Positions 1 to 12,048 of a DNA stretch of 64,000 bases are shown in pieces; position 1 is the first letter of the stretch; each line of letters begins with the position of its first letter. The DNA lies in contig NC_044005.1 of assembly GCF_900496995.4 (NCBI RefSeq), forward strand, positions 34,199,363 to 34,263,362, given 5' to 3'. Both the position numbers and the translations under genes were made by a program. Below the pieces are notes generated by a model. It worked only from the letters and a program-made list of their open reading frames with translations, was not told the origin of the DNA and made no database searches. The DNA is from Aquila chrysaetos chrysaetos (Eukaryota; Chordata; Aves; Accipitriformes; Accipitridae).

Positions 1-3000
1 AGTCTGCTCTGAAATAAAATGCAGCCCAGGGAAACTGTTATAATTTAGGCTCCTCAGGCTGTCTTATGCGCTGAGGGACATGGAGTAGTTCAAGAGGACA
101 GAAATATGTCCTCAGCACTTCAGCTGTTGCCAGCATGTATCTCGGTTGCCAGTCCTGTGCAGTGTCTCCGAGAGATACCTGCCCTACGTTAGAAAGCTGA
201 TGGGCAGTATTTCTAACAGGATTTCGAAGTCTCATTTCTACTGTTGGGTTTTTTTCCAGTTAGAAAACACATCTGACCTAAACACCAGAAAAGATGGAAC
301 ACGAAAAACACCTTTGTGTATGTTTGTTCAGTATCACACAGTCATCATTTGATCCTTGATGAGTCTCTGGCTGGTAGTACAGTATCAATAAATAACAATT
401 CCAAAGGCAATGGGTAGTTGCTAGATGTACCAAAGATGGTCTGACGATATCTTATATTAGGAATATTTGGAAAAAACACCAATGCTTAAGGCCAAATTCT
501 GCCCAGCTAACAAATCTGTGATTATTTTTATTTAAATTATATTTCCTTTTTATATGTGACTGTAAAAAGCTCAGATTTGCAGAATGGTTGCCCAGGAAGT
601 GTAATGAAATGATATGGGACCTTAGCAGATACTTCATGAGTATATAAATTACTTAGATTAATACCTAGATACTTAAAGATGACAAAGAAGAACAGTGAAA
701 GAGAGAGAGAAAGAATGCAAGACATAGACTCGGAAATTTGCAGCCAAAGGCACTTCCTCGCACGGATTTATGTCTCACTCCACCTTCAGTTTCCTCCAAG
801 CTCACTTCAGTCTTGTTTCTTTGCCATAGATTCTGCACCTGTCATGTTCTATAGAAAGTGATCAGGACTTCATGGCCTATCTATGTATTGCTTTTCAAAT
901 TTAGCATCACAACTGCTACCAGACCAGTGCCGTGAGCAGATGCAAATCTGCTACCAGCAGTGGTGTTTCTAGCACACTGCTGTAACCTTTCAGTTTAGTC
1001 TAGTTCTCTACTGTCCTTCTGCAAGGTCTCTGGGTCACAACCACCTGTGGTAATTCATGTCAAAGCCAGTGTCTAAGAACTATTCAGAATGTTTCATATT
1101 AGGAATTGATCTTTTCCCTTCTTCACTGCTTCTAATGTCCCCCTCTTCATCAAGTTCCCTTACTTTTATTTATGTTTTTAGCACTTTCCCACTATCCTCT
1201 ATTTCATCACCTTCCTTCCTTTGTAACTCCCATCTTTGTTTTCCTCACCACATCTCTGTAAGTTCTCCAGCATGCATAGATTGTTGTGTGCAGCCACCTA
1301 CATGCAAAATGAGCAGACACCGACACCGTGAAGATAAGAGAAGAGTGGATTCAAATTGCCAAGGAAAAGTTTCCCAGAGAAACAAGAAACATACCCATTT
1401 TCTTCCCCAGCTAGCATACAGTTGTAGGAAGATGAAATCTCATACGTATATCCTGTCTTTACTGGCATATCACACAGGCCCGTCTTCTTATTTATAACCC
1501 ATCACATTACTTTGGTCTCACCGATCTGCATGAGCAGATTTGAAATCCACTGCAATGAGTAGGGTTCAGTAATCTGAAACAAAAGGAACCTGAATCTACT
1601 AGCTGCTGCAAAGCACTGTGTGAGTTCCAGATTGTTTCTCAGCTGCCTTTTATTTTTCAGAATCAGACAGATGTCTCATAATTACAATAAAAGCAATAAT
1701 GAAGCAGTCTATTCTAATTGCATTCGAGCTAAGGAATTAACTTTTAATAAAGGAAACCATCAAATACTGGCTTTTCTGTTAACCTCTCTACATGCATTCT
1801 CTTGCACTGCGTGTTAAAGCAGGAGCATCTACATCTCTTAATCTGCATAGACTAAGGAGAGAAGGAAGTATTGCTTTACAGATGAGAAGCTAAGGTTCAG
1901 CAGGATGAAGTAAGTCACTTGACTGAAGTCACACTGGAAATTAGCAGTTTATGTAAGTATTGAATCCTGCTTCTGAAGACCAATTCCAGCTGTTGAATAA
2001 GTAGCGCGCTGTTGTTCTCAAATATGGGTACATAAGGCTCTCTGAATCTGTGGTGTACACAGAAACAGTTTGCTTTGCCACAGTTGACAGATATATCCTT
2101 CCCAAGAAATATCGTTTTACAAGACCGATGGATTCTACTGCTGCTATTAGGAACACAAAGATGTTTGATGGGTCTCATAAAAATGTGATGATTCCACCCT
2201 ACAATTTTGCAAAGTTGTAAGATGATTTAGACAAAAGCATCTCTGTTATTAACAAATGATTTAGCTGGACCATGGTATATGGAGACAACATTGCAGTAAG
2301 TGAATTCAAGAGTAGAACTGCAGGATGCTGAGACTGGCTCAGAACTTTCTGGCAAAATTATTTCTCTTGCTAAAAACCAGAGATTCTTCAAAATGCATTT
2401 TACCCCAGAAGTTTTGTACTCCATTTTTAAAAGAATGCTCTCAAGTCAGCTTATTTCATTTTCTTCTAGGTTAAAAAAATCCACAAACCTACAGATTTAT
2501 TTTGGAGGAAAGTACTATCTGAATCATGAACAAAATATTTTAATTGGCAGAAATGAATTTTTTTCCAAATTTTGTTTCTGAGTATTTTCAGGATTTTTAC
2601 CTCTTAGCCAAATTCAGTAGAAAAATATTTTTATCTCACCTTTTTCAAAAGATGGAAAAATTACCTGAAACATAACAGTTTATTAATCAAAGATAAAACT
2701 TTGATAATCAAATAATCCAGCATTCCCATTATATGTTCAGTACAATTCAAAAGAATCCATACCAGACTGACATTTTTCATATTAACAATAAAATATGTGT
2801 AACATGATAACAATACTGACAGACTTTTCAGATCTCAGAGAGCATTTAAGCTACTCCTACACACAGGGTAAAAAAAATACCACAGTAGAGAAACAGATTT
2901 CAACTGAAATGAAAATAGCAAAACCACATTTTGAGCCGTTCTAGAATGCTTGGTGACGGAAGCAGTTTCAGGGGACTAAAAGGGGATTACTTCTAGAGCT

Positions 3001-4300
3001 TAATAATTTTCTAAATAGTATTCTAGAATGACAGTGGGAAACGTTTTCTACCAGTACTTATTTTTTTACTTATCTATCCAAAGTCCTAACTACAGAAAAA
3101 ATAAATCAGGGTCTAGCCCCTTTTTCTTGTAAAAAGGCTCTGGTTTAGACAACACTGAGCATTTACCAAGGCTTTAGTAAGAAGGTCGTACTGTCTCTTA
3201 TGTATATATTCTGTAAATACTCACTGCATTTCAGACTTCACTTAACATGCTTCATTAATATCACAGAAAAAATGTCATAGGGGCATTTCTGAGTTACCTG
3301 TAGAACAGAATGCTTGATTTCCAGTGTATTGGAATACTTTATTCTAGTTACTGTCATCTTTAACATAGGAAGACCTGTTATCGGCTCAGCCAACTTAGTA
3401 ATTATTTATGCTTGATACAAAGATTTAAATTTAAATTAGCATTTTGTACAAAGCTGTTCAACATGTCCTGCAGATAAATAGGGTTGTGGACAGCAGCAAT
3501 GTACTCTTCCATTTAAAACATCTCTAAGGCATAGCTAAAATTTCTGTTTATTGTCATTCTTCCTGTAAAGAATGGCCAGACAGAAACTGACCTGAACTTG
3601 GGAACAATGATCCATTGCAGGTAGGGGTTTGAACCGTTACAAAAACCTGGAAAACTTCTGAAAAAGAGGTTTAAAATCGAAAGGTTAAATGCATATTTAA
3701 GGAACAGGTAATCTACCTAAAATCTCAATGATTCAAGATCAAAGGAAGTACCAGATGGCATCAGTAAAATCTCATTGGCAAAAGTTCATCATTTAAGTCA
3801 ACTGGGGAAAATGTTGCTGAAAATACACTTTTAATCTGTTGCCTCAAGCATAGTAGATGTTCAGGGAAAAAAAAAAAGGTCAATTTGATGGTTCATAAAG
3901 CAATTATTTTCCCATAAAGTATCTTCTAAAATAATACACAAAACACAACCAAAGGCAGTCACCGTAAAGAAAATCTAGATGTTTTCCTACTTTGCAAAAC
4001 AGTTTCAAAACTACCAGGCCACGTGATTGCCCTCCGAGGAATGACTCTCATAAGCAATTGTTTCCCAGTGCAAAACGTCTTGGATAGACTAAGGTATCGG
4101 ACAGACATTTGACAAAGCCTGGCATGCAGAAAAAAACAAATATAGCATACTGCCCTTCAAAATGAGAAAAAATGGCCCTAAGACAAGGAACTCAGTAAAA
4201 AAGAAAAGTTACTTGCTGAGTGAGGTTGCCAAGTCTTGAATCAGCCACACTCTACAGAGAACAGGGGTACACAGATGGGCTGGCATTGACATCACCCTCC
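1..4300. other. Intergenic, nothing recognised
   Basis: AT-rich sequence with no exon-like open frame, no recognisable repeat family and no RNA gene that I can see. The longest open frame (1057-1497, plus) is serine- and cysteine-rich low-complexity translation with no family resemblance. There is a short GA-rich run near 698-714. Confidence 0.6.
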
Positions 4301-4383
4301 AATAGGGATGGTGAGGACCGAGGTTTCTAAGGATTCAGACTATATTCAGGCTGACCAACAGAGCAAAGGGAAAAGAAACCATC

Positions 4384-5175
4384 TTTATTTAACTTCGTTT
4401 AACCACATGGCATTTGGAGACTGTCTCTGCCACGGCCGCGAGGGCACCCACAGCCCTGACCGCCCCTGCCCAGCCCTCCCCGGGGATCCCCCCCAGCCCA
4501 CAGCCCAGGACCCCGCGGCAGCCCCACGGGGTTCCCCCCACCCTGCGCAGCCCAGGACCCCGCGGCAGCCCCCCAGGGCCGTCAGACCCTGCCCCAGTGA
4601 CGCCGGAGGAGGGCTGATCTCCAGCTCTCCGCAGGCCGAGGTCGGCCCGTCCCCGTCCCCATCCCCACGGCCCTGCCCAGCCACCCCGGGGCCACATTTG
4701 AGCCCGTTCCCCCCCCTCACCAGCCCTGCTCCCGATCCCCATCTGGACCGCGACGTCTCAGCCCAGCCTTGTCGCTATGGTCCTGCTGGCCACCGGTGGG
4801 TCTGAACCCTGTCCTGCAGACTGACTTCCCGGATTCACCTCAGACCTGCCTCACCACCGTGGTGTTGCCTTATGACCTAAACCGTTGCTTGGACCTGGCC
4901 GCCATCTCCAGGCCTGCCCTGCTTGCCTCGCTCAGGCACTGCGGGACTGGGACCTGCCCGGTGGGACCCCTGCCCTGCCCTGCCCGCTGTGTTATCCCCC
5001 ACGGGATCCCCCGTCCACTGTAGAGAGGCCACACCAAAAGCCTTCCTGCGGCTCTTGCTGGCCGCACCACCCATTCATCGTTGCTCTTTGCTAGCCGTGT
5101 CGCTGCTCAGCTTTTTTAGCAGATATATTACTTGCCTCTGCTCCGCTTACCACCATTCACAGAGGCTTTATACGC
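4384..5175 (-). other. GC-rich, CpG-rich unit with TATA and AATAAA on the minus strand
   Basis: An isolated block of about 0.8 kb, far richer in G+C and CpG than its AT-rich flanks. On the minus strand it is bracketed by a TATA-like box (GCGTATAAAG, complement of 5166-5175) and a canonical AATAAA (complement of 4384-4389). That is the layout of a short intronless transcript, or of a repeat such as an LTR. Open frames on both strands are proline/glycine/arginine-rich translations of biased sequence and resemble no family I know, so I do not call a protein. A CpG-island promoter or an unidentified endogenous-retrovirus-derived segment are alternatives. I found no clear terminal repeats or target duplication. 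Confidence 0.4.
4501..4572. repeat. 25-bp direct repeat, 47-bp period
   Basis: A 25-base GC-rich word beginning CAGCCCAGGACCCCGCGG occurs without mismatch at 4501-4525 and 4548-4572. It lies inside the GC-rich block, so that block has partly grown by tandem duplication. This also explains repeated residues in the spurious open frames across it. Confidence 0.9.
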
Positions 5176-5360
5176 AAACGTGGGGTTAAAAAAATAAAAG
5201 CAGATACCCAGGACACCTTCAGCCAAATAGAGCTAGTAGATTGCAGAGATGTGTTTCATCCCTTGTTTTCTCTCCCTTTGCTTTTTCATGCCCAAAGGCC
5301 CACAAGAAACAGAATGAGGTAGAATTTTATCTGTTAAGCTTCACAGGCTTAACATGGTGA

Positions 5361-5414
5361 AGGATGCTAACCTAGGAGGTTAGCGTCATGCTGCGCAGGA
5401 TGCTAACCTAGGAG
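5361..5414. repeat. 18-bp direct repeat with a hairpin
   Basis: AGGATGCTAACCTAGGAG occurs exactly at 5361-5378 and 5397-5414. The first copy is the left half of a hairpin: GCTAACC (5366-5372), a 5-base loop, then GGTTAGC (5378-5384). The stem extends outward by a wobble pair and two Watson-Crick pairs (5363-5365 with 5385-5387). No function is recognised. Confidence 0.85.
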
Positions 5415-5415
5415 C

Positions 5416-8400
5416 TGAAGGGAGCATTGAACCTGTATTTCACGTCCCAGCAGAGTACTCTGACCTCTAATCTGTAATAAATAAAAGGGAGAAGCAGCAG
5501 CCTCCTCTCTACCTTCACCTCCTTTTTCATGCCCAGGTGGCACATAAAAAGGAACCCAACAAAAGAAACAATGAAGAATAAGTCTCGTTTAGCTTCTCAG
5601 GAGGAAAAGATGCTGACAATTTCTACAAGGATTTCAGGTTCTGGCTCCCAAGTGAACAGAATATCTACCTGCCTGCTTCTTCAGTTCAAGCACACTAACT
5701 CCAGAAAGGATGGAGGTTTCAGATACATTCCAGGACTTAGTGCTTCAAATATATTAGCTCTAAATGTCTGATCATTACTTTAGCTTTTTCTGTCATGTTC
5801 CAGGGCATAAATCATCTGACATATTTTAGGTGGAACCTACTCATCTATGCCAATTCTCTAGATTCCTGACTGAGTGACAGGCAACTAAGAATTAGGTACT
5901 GCAGTACCTCCAGCCTTCCTTACATTTAGCACGCTACATATATTTTGTGAAAGTAGGAATTAAAATCCATGGTGCTTTCAAAAAATACACCATTTTAAAG
6001 GTAAAGGTCTCTAATACAGAATCTCTTGTGAAATGTAAATTGTGTCAAAGCTTTCGGAAACTGAAAAGAAGTACTTTATCTTCTGTAAGACTCATTTGCA
6101 CTGTTTCCTTTTTCTATCATTGATGGTAAACCTGGTTCCCAGCGAAGACCCTATGACAACTCAGAAGGCTGCTGTACGAATTAAACTGTTGCACCTAGAA
6201 TACTGCAGGGAGTTCTAAGTACCCAAGTGCAAGAAAAATGGGTATTAACTACAGCAAGCTCAGAAAAATTATTATAAGTTTGAGAAAAATCCTTAGAAGA
6301 AAGCTTAAGGAGTTGATACAAACCACACCAAAATTCTTAATAAACTCCCATTGACTTTATAGGCTTTGGAATAAACCCAGGAAGAGTTGTCTATGTGTAT
6401 TGCTTTCCTATCAATTTAAGGAGGACACAACTATTTATAGTTAAATAAAAGGCATAAATACCCAAGGATAAAGAAATATTTATTAGGTAGAACTTTAACT
6501 AGCAAATTTACTCTGGCCATTAATTATGAATCATTGTGTACGCTACAAACCTGTTAATTTAGGTTGTCATCTTCAAAGCATACTGCAGGAGTTCAAACCC
6601 CAGCAGGAACTGGACTATTCATATTGAACTAAGTGATTGAAATATTATGTTGTTGATTCGATTTCTATAGCACGAGGAAGCAGGTGAAATTCCATACGAG
6701 CACGAAATAAATTCAAGATTAAATAAATAATAGGATGAATGCTGAAAATATCATGTCTAAGCATATTCTGAAAATTAGATCAGTTGGGCTGGAAGCATAT
6801 AAACTAAGTAAGCCCTTAAAGCTTGAGACATTAAGAGAAAAAGCTAGAATATGCACTGTAATTACAGTCTTGTGCTAGCTAACAACCATGTATCCTAAAG
6901 TCAGTAGTTTTCTAGCTCTTTAGAGGCCTTCCAGTTTGGTATAACTAAGTTTGTATTTATTAGTGAATTTTAAACTCCCCAAACTCCTGTGAGGTTTTTA
7001 TGCATAAGGCAATGAGGTACAGATTAATTGACTTAATGATAAACAGGAAATTGTTGATCAATCTGAAAAAGAAAAATTAATCTTGGAAGTACCACTCCAG
7101 TGTTTTAAGCATCTGTCCAGAAGTCCTCAAATTTTCCACTTATCAATCCCTTCCTACTGGTGTTTTGGGGCGTGCAATTTTACAGATGACTACAACAGGA
7201 TCAAATAGTTGTCATGATGAAGAAATTGCTTTGCTCAGCCAGATTCTCCAAGCTGATCTGCCTGAAAGCTGTAGAAAGTTCTGCTGGTGTCAGCAAAGTT
7301 ATACCCAGCTGAAGCCACAGAGAAGTGAGATTCTGAGTTCAATTATTAACAACAAGAAAATGAAATACTGAAGGGCTTACCTTTAGGAAAAATATCTCTG
7401 CAGTATTCAAATGAAAAGAAAAAAGACGAACTTGGAATTCAAATGAGCACAGAAACACAAGTGGGTTGAAAATCACAACAACTTTACATAAATTCTTGTT
7501 TTGCCACCTGCTTCTGTAACTGTTAGGAAAATGCAGTTGGATATAAAAATGTCACTGCAGCCAAAACAACTAATATGATGTTATATGCAGACTAATTACT
7601 TAACCTGGGAAAAAGTCCTGTGGGATAAACTCTGAAAGGAAAACTAAAGGAAGAAAAGATCCAGGTTCTACATAGTACTGCAGAAATTTGAGTCAGGGAG
7701 AAGAATGTCACAAAGGGTAAAAATTTCGGGTAGATATGTCTGCAAGTAAAATTTCAATAAAGCTAAACGTGAGGTTATTGCGTTTGAATATTCATGAGTT
7801 TGAATGGCCTTTTATTTGTAATACATATTCATTTAAATGATGATATATAGCATATTTATACATCAGGCTCCATCAATTCTTATCTATTTGTCATGCATCA
7901 TTACTATTCCAGGAGATGAAAGAAAATAAATTTTGAAGTATTACAAAAACACAGCTTGTTTAGTAATGATCTCTAGATTCATTGTGGGAGATTCTAGTTA
8001 TTTTTTCTGTTCCTATCACTAAAGAACAGAACAAAATTGGTAAAGCAATAAAAGCAGCAGTGCTACTCATCCTAAAATACCTTGCATTATTCAGAATCAA
8101 GCCCTCCTATAACCAAGGGGAGGTAATTTCTTGCTGTAGAATTACACAGTAATAATGCAGACATAAATAGTTTCTAATATAGCACAGAACTGTGGAAGAA
8201 GTTCTGTTAGAATGAAATTAAAAGAAGTCTTGTTACACCATTAATAATGAAGGTGGTGTGAACTGGTTTACAACATAACAGGAATTCTTCCCAACCTACT
8301 AGCAAAATCATAAATGGCCTTGTGTAAGAGAGTGACTGGTTTGTACATGTATTTCATTGTTTACTTTAAAAGGATGGGCAAAAATACACAAGAAAGGTGA

Positions 8401-8601
8401 GAAAATGGACAAGAGGAAGATGAACGTGAGGAATTATTGTTTCAACTAACTCTCCTGCTGTGCTAGCTATTCTGGAGCTGTTACAAAATCTGCTGCCTTT
8501 ATCAGATATGGAAAAAAACCCAACAAACTAAGAACACTTCTAGAACTTAGGTGCTCTTTGGAAGAAGTGTGTTTGGGGGTACTGATGCTCGTTTTGGGAA
8601 T
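5416..8601. other. Intergenic, nothing recognised
   Basis: AT-rich sequence. I see no exon with splice sites, no repeat family and no RNA gene. Open frames such as 5529-5771 and 7165-7371 (plus) have no family resemblance and no gene context. Confidence 0.55.
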
Positions 8602-8609
8602 ATCTAGAA

Positions 8610-8922
8610 CAGTGGCTTCCAAGTGGGGTCTGTGGACGCCAGGGGGTGCGCAAGACAATCCATTGGGGTGCAGGAGGAAAATATTTTTTGTACCATTAAT
8701 AAATAAAATTTAAAAATATTTTTTAAAAAGTGTTTATTTCATCTTTATCTCATTCTCTTTTTAATTTCTATTTTTGTGTAGGTTTTATAATATACAGAAT
8801 GTGTTAGTACAGTGGTACCCATACATAATTTATACATTAATAAATATACATATATTAGGGGTGCATGTTCAAAAATTTTTTACTGATAGGGGTGCACAAT
8901 CAAAAAAGTTTGGAGACCACCA
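8610..8922. mobile_element. Non-autonomous hAT-type DNA transposon (MITE), 313 bp
   Basis: The left end begins CAGTGGCTTCCAA (8610-8622). The right end, read on the other strand from 8922, begins TGGTGGTCTCCAA. These match at 9 of 13 positions and all four differences are transitions, as expected of old terminal inverted repeats of the hAT CAGTGG type. The flanks carry an imperfect 8-bp target duplication, ATCTAGAA (8602-8609) and GTCTAGGA (8923-8930); both mismatches are transitions and 8 bp is the hAT length. Subterminal GGGGTGC words recur near both ends (about 8642, 8665, 8860, 8889). The centre is AT-rich and encodes no transposase, so the copy was mobilised in trans. Orientation cannot be set. 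Confidence 0.75.
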
Positions 8923-8930
8923 GTCTAGGA

Positions 8931-11169
8931 CACTTACTGCTGAAGGTCCGTACCCACAAGGAAATAATAAACAATAGGATGCAGTCCAAAATCTGATCAA
9001 GGGTGGCTGAACAATAAACTTAATAACATAAGGTTTAACAGACTGAGATCCAAACACAAAACACAACAGCCCCTTAAGACATACTCAGCACAAGGAATTC
9101 TACAAGTTAAGTCAGGCGTAAGAGCAACTTTATAAATATAAAAGGAAATTCAACAAAGTAAATTAGATAAAGGGGAAGGTAAAAAACACAAAGAAGGAAA
9201 ATAAAATCAATTAATGAAATCCTAAATAAAAAAAAAGATCAAAACCTCACAGAAAAAAAAAAGTATGCAGATTATGATGAAATAAACGAAAAGCAACAAA
9301 AATAGGAAAAAATAGAGGAAAGAGGTAAGGAGAATAAAGATGAACAATTAGATTAGGATTGGAAGACAAGAGAAAAGAATGGAGTCTATTCTGGCAAACA
9401 TTCACATCTCTCTTGCTTGCTGGACTCCAAAACTCATTGCACTCCAAAAGGATTTGAGCAATCACCTACTAATTTCTCATTTGAGAGAGATGGGGAGGGA
9501 AGAGCAAATTAAAGAGGTGCTCATAGAGATCACTCAGCATTCTAACTCCTAGCGTCTCTCTCACAAATCCTTCTGGGACTCAGCATCACAGCCACAGCCT
9601 TGACACAACAGATCCTCTGTGGTACCAACCAGATATGTAATAGAAGCAAAACGAAGAGCAAAACGTCTAATGCTCCAGTACTCCCAGAACGTAGCTGCTA
9701 GGCTTAAGCAGTAACTTAAAGATGTTTGCACATTTCAGGCTTCATTTTACCAGCTCGTACAATTGCTGTTGGAAGTCACACAGCAACATTTATGATTGAA
9801 AAGGTAATCTAATTTTAACATTGATTTCAGAAGGCTTATTTCTATGTAGAAGAAAAAGTTACCACAGACAGATATTTCAAAAGTAGTGTCCAACAAAAAC
9901 CTGGTTTTTCAAAAGTTTGTTTGAATTCTGTTTGATTACTGTGGAGCTATAAAAGAGAGAGAAAAGAGAAAATATCCAAGTCATTCTGTTTATGCTGAAT
10001 AAGTCAAACAAAAAATAATCTTTTGTTCCAGCACTTAGAAGGCTCCCTACAGGGAGTCCATCACACGAACCACATACTAGTTTTAGGGTTTCAGTTTGGG
10101 TGCATTTGTTTGTCTTATTTTCCATATCTAGAACACGTACTGTGGGGTCAATCTAAAGCTCATACTCCCACCTTTTGTATTCACATGCACGTTAGATGAA
10201 TGTTTAATACCTAAGTTTAGCTGTCTGCTCTGCCCTCGCAGAATTCACAGCTCCCGAGTTCAGTGTTAATACACAGGGGAAGTTAAATGTTTCGGAGAAC
10301 AGAATCCCTCCCCGCCCCCCCCCTCAGTGAATCACCTTGGTCAGCATTGTGTTTTCTCTGATCCTATCCTCTACAGTTAAACTTCTCCTATGTATCATCA
10401 CCTAATTCAGCATGAGATGATGCTTGATGGTTGAGGACAAGGGTCTTTCTGAAATACCATTTGTCCCCAAAACTTAGATGGTCTTTCTTACCGGTCTAGA
10501 TTCACACCCTGAAACCACTTTCTAAAGGCTTGAGCCCTTGCTATTCTCATTTGAAGGAACAAAAAATAATTCAATTATGGCCAACTTTATTTTAAAATGG
10601 CTTTTTAATTGCAGTAGCTTATTGGTAAATAGCATATGTAATACTCTTGTGCTCCTGCTGTGGTAGAAATACATATCCTTACCTCCCAGAACCAAGTCAC
10701 AGGCAGTTCTAGGCAGGAGCTATTACAAAAAACACTTGCTATAGATTAAAACATATAGATAAAAGACTGTTTCATCTAACCATAACCTCCTCTGGATCAA
10801 TTAAACCTCTTTAAACTGCCTTCTAGACTTGCTAATTTCTAAAACATTTCTGGAAACACACAGGAAATTGTAGTTCCTGTCACTCTGTCAGCTGGTCACT
10901 TGAAGATATGCAATGTCTTTTGAAGCGAGAAAAGAAACTTTAGAAAACCAATCTTATTTTTCATATAAATATGCACTATAATAAAAATATAAGATGACAG
11001 AACCAGCAAACACAGGCCATAAAAAGCAAAATAAAAAATATTTTTTCTAGAGACCTACTAAAATTCTTAGAAATCCAAAGTATTACAAGTAAATGGTTGG
11101 ACAATGCTTAGTGTTTTATAAAAATATAAAATACTTCTAACAAAGGACAAAGGAGGAGACATTTCAATC
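8931..11169. other. Intergenic, nothing recognised
   Basis: AT-rich sequence with a C-rich run near 10308-10324. No exon, repeat family or RNA gene is recognisable. It lies just beyond the predicted 3' end of the small membrane-protein gene at 11.2-13.6 kb. Confidence 0.55.
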
Positions 11170-11188
11170 AGGGTTTTTACAGAAATTG

Positions 11189-11194
11189 TTTATT
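11189..11194 (-). terminator. Poly(A) signal of the small membrane-protein gene
   Basis: A canonical AATAAA on the minus strand, about 575 bases after the TAG stop at 11771-11773 and the only AATAAA I see between them. The sequence after it is T/G-rich, as is usual near a cleavage site. This implies a 3'UTR of about 0.6 kb (11770 down to roughly 11170). Confidence 0.45.
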
Positions 11195-11770
11195 AATTTA
11201 ATATACTTGAAAACAGTGCAGTGAACCCACATGAGCAAAGTTGTTCCATTGAAAAACTGCTCTTCACAGGAAATTAACACAAACTGAGATGATAACGCAC
11301 AAGATTTCTAATGTCTATTGCAAAGGAACTAAACAGGCACTGAAATGTATATATTAAAAAATACACACTGTAAAGACATCAGATCAGAATTTTACTTTTC
11401 TTATTACTGAGCAATGTACACTGTAGATTAAAATATTCACAAAAATAAATTTCCAATTCAGTATCCACTCTTCAGCAAGTGTCTTAATCAGAACCAGTAG
11501 GTGCATTCCACCTCTTAGGCAGTATTTTCAACTATTTAATTAGATTTTGACACTGAGCTCAAAACCTGAGAGATGTGCACATAGCTACCTTCTCCAAGTA
11601 CATGGTATCATTACGTATTTTCAAAACAATAGCTACAGCTTTTATCGTATATTTTAGAAGACAAACCTCTGCATTGTAAGGTTTCTTAGACATGCTCAAG
11701 GGAAAAGTACACAGTTAAAAACTAAGAAAAGTTTGTTTAGATCTGAAAAAAATAAGATTAACAGAGTAAA

Positions 11771-12046
11771 CTATGAAATCCAACAGCATACAGTTGACTG
11801 CTTGACTGATGCAGGGCTGTCTCCATTGCTTAACACAGGCGCTTGCCATCGCACACATTCTGAGCACGCTGCCTCCCCAAACGCGCCCTTCAGCAACACT
11901 TCGCTCAATTCATCTAGTCCTATTAAAGTAGCGAGAGGAGAAAAGAATCCATAGAGGGCACACAAGGCTATGCCTATGGGCCAGCCAGGAAACACCAGCA
12001 CAACGAGCCAAAATAATCCCCATACTAAGCAGTTGCATTCTGCCAT
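11771..12046 (-). CDS. Small cysteine-rich membrane-hairpin protein, 91 aa, unnamed
   Basis: I do not recognise the gene by name. The frame encodes 91 residues. C4 and C6 precede a hydrophobic stretch (residues 7-44) broken by P20-G21-W22-P23, which suggests a re-entrant hairpin rather than one simple spanning helix. An amphipathic LDELSEVLLKG segment follows (44-54), then a C61-x-x-C64 pair and a CC pair at 87-88 near the C-terminus, a pattern compatible with palmitoylation. The start is set by an AG acceptor with a pyrimidine tract (AG at 12048-12047) directly before ATG. Joining it to the GTAAGG donor after 13647 gives AAG-ATG-G, a strong Kozak context, with an in-frame TAA three codons upstream. 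Function is unknown; membrane association is inference. A fortuitous open frame is the alternative. Confidence 0.5.
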   Translation of the reverse strand: MAECNCLVWGLFWLVVLVFPGWPIGIALCALYGFFSPLATLIGLDELSEVLLKGAFGEAACSECVRWQAPVLSNGDSPASVKQSTVCCWIS

Positions 12047-12048
12047 CT

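Noticed and set aside
1057..1497. 146-codon open frame on the plus strand
   Set aside because: Serine/leucine/cysteine-rich low-complexity translation, no domain, no Kozak or splice support and no gene context.
4308..5189. Several proline- or glycine-rich open frames on both strands
   Set aside because: High G+C removes stop codons by chance; the frames overlap on both strands, are biased in composition and contain the 25-bp direct repeat. None resembles a family.
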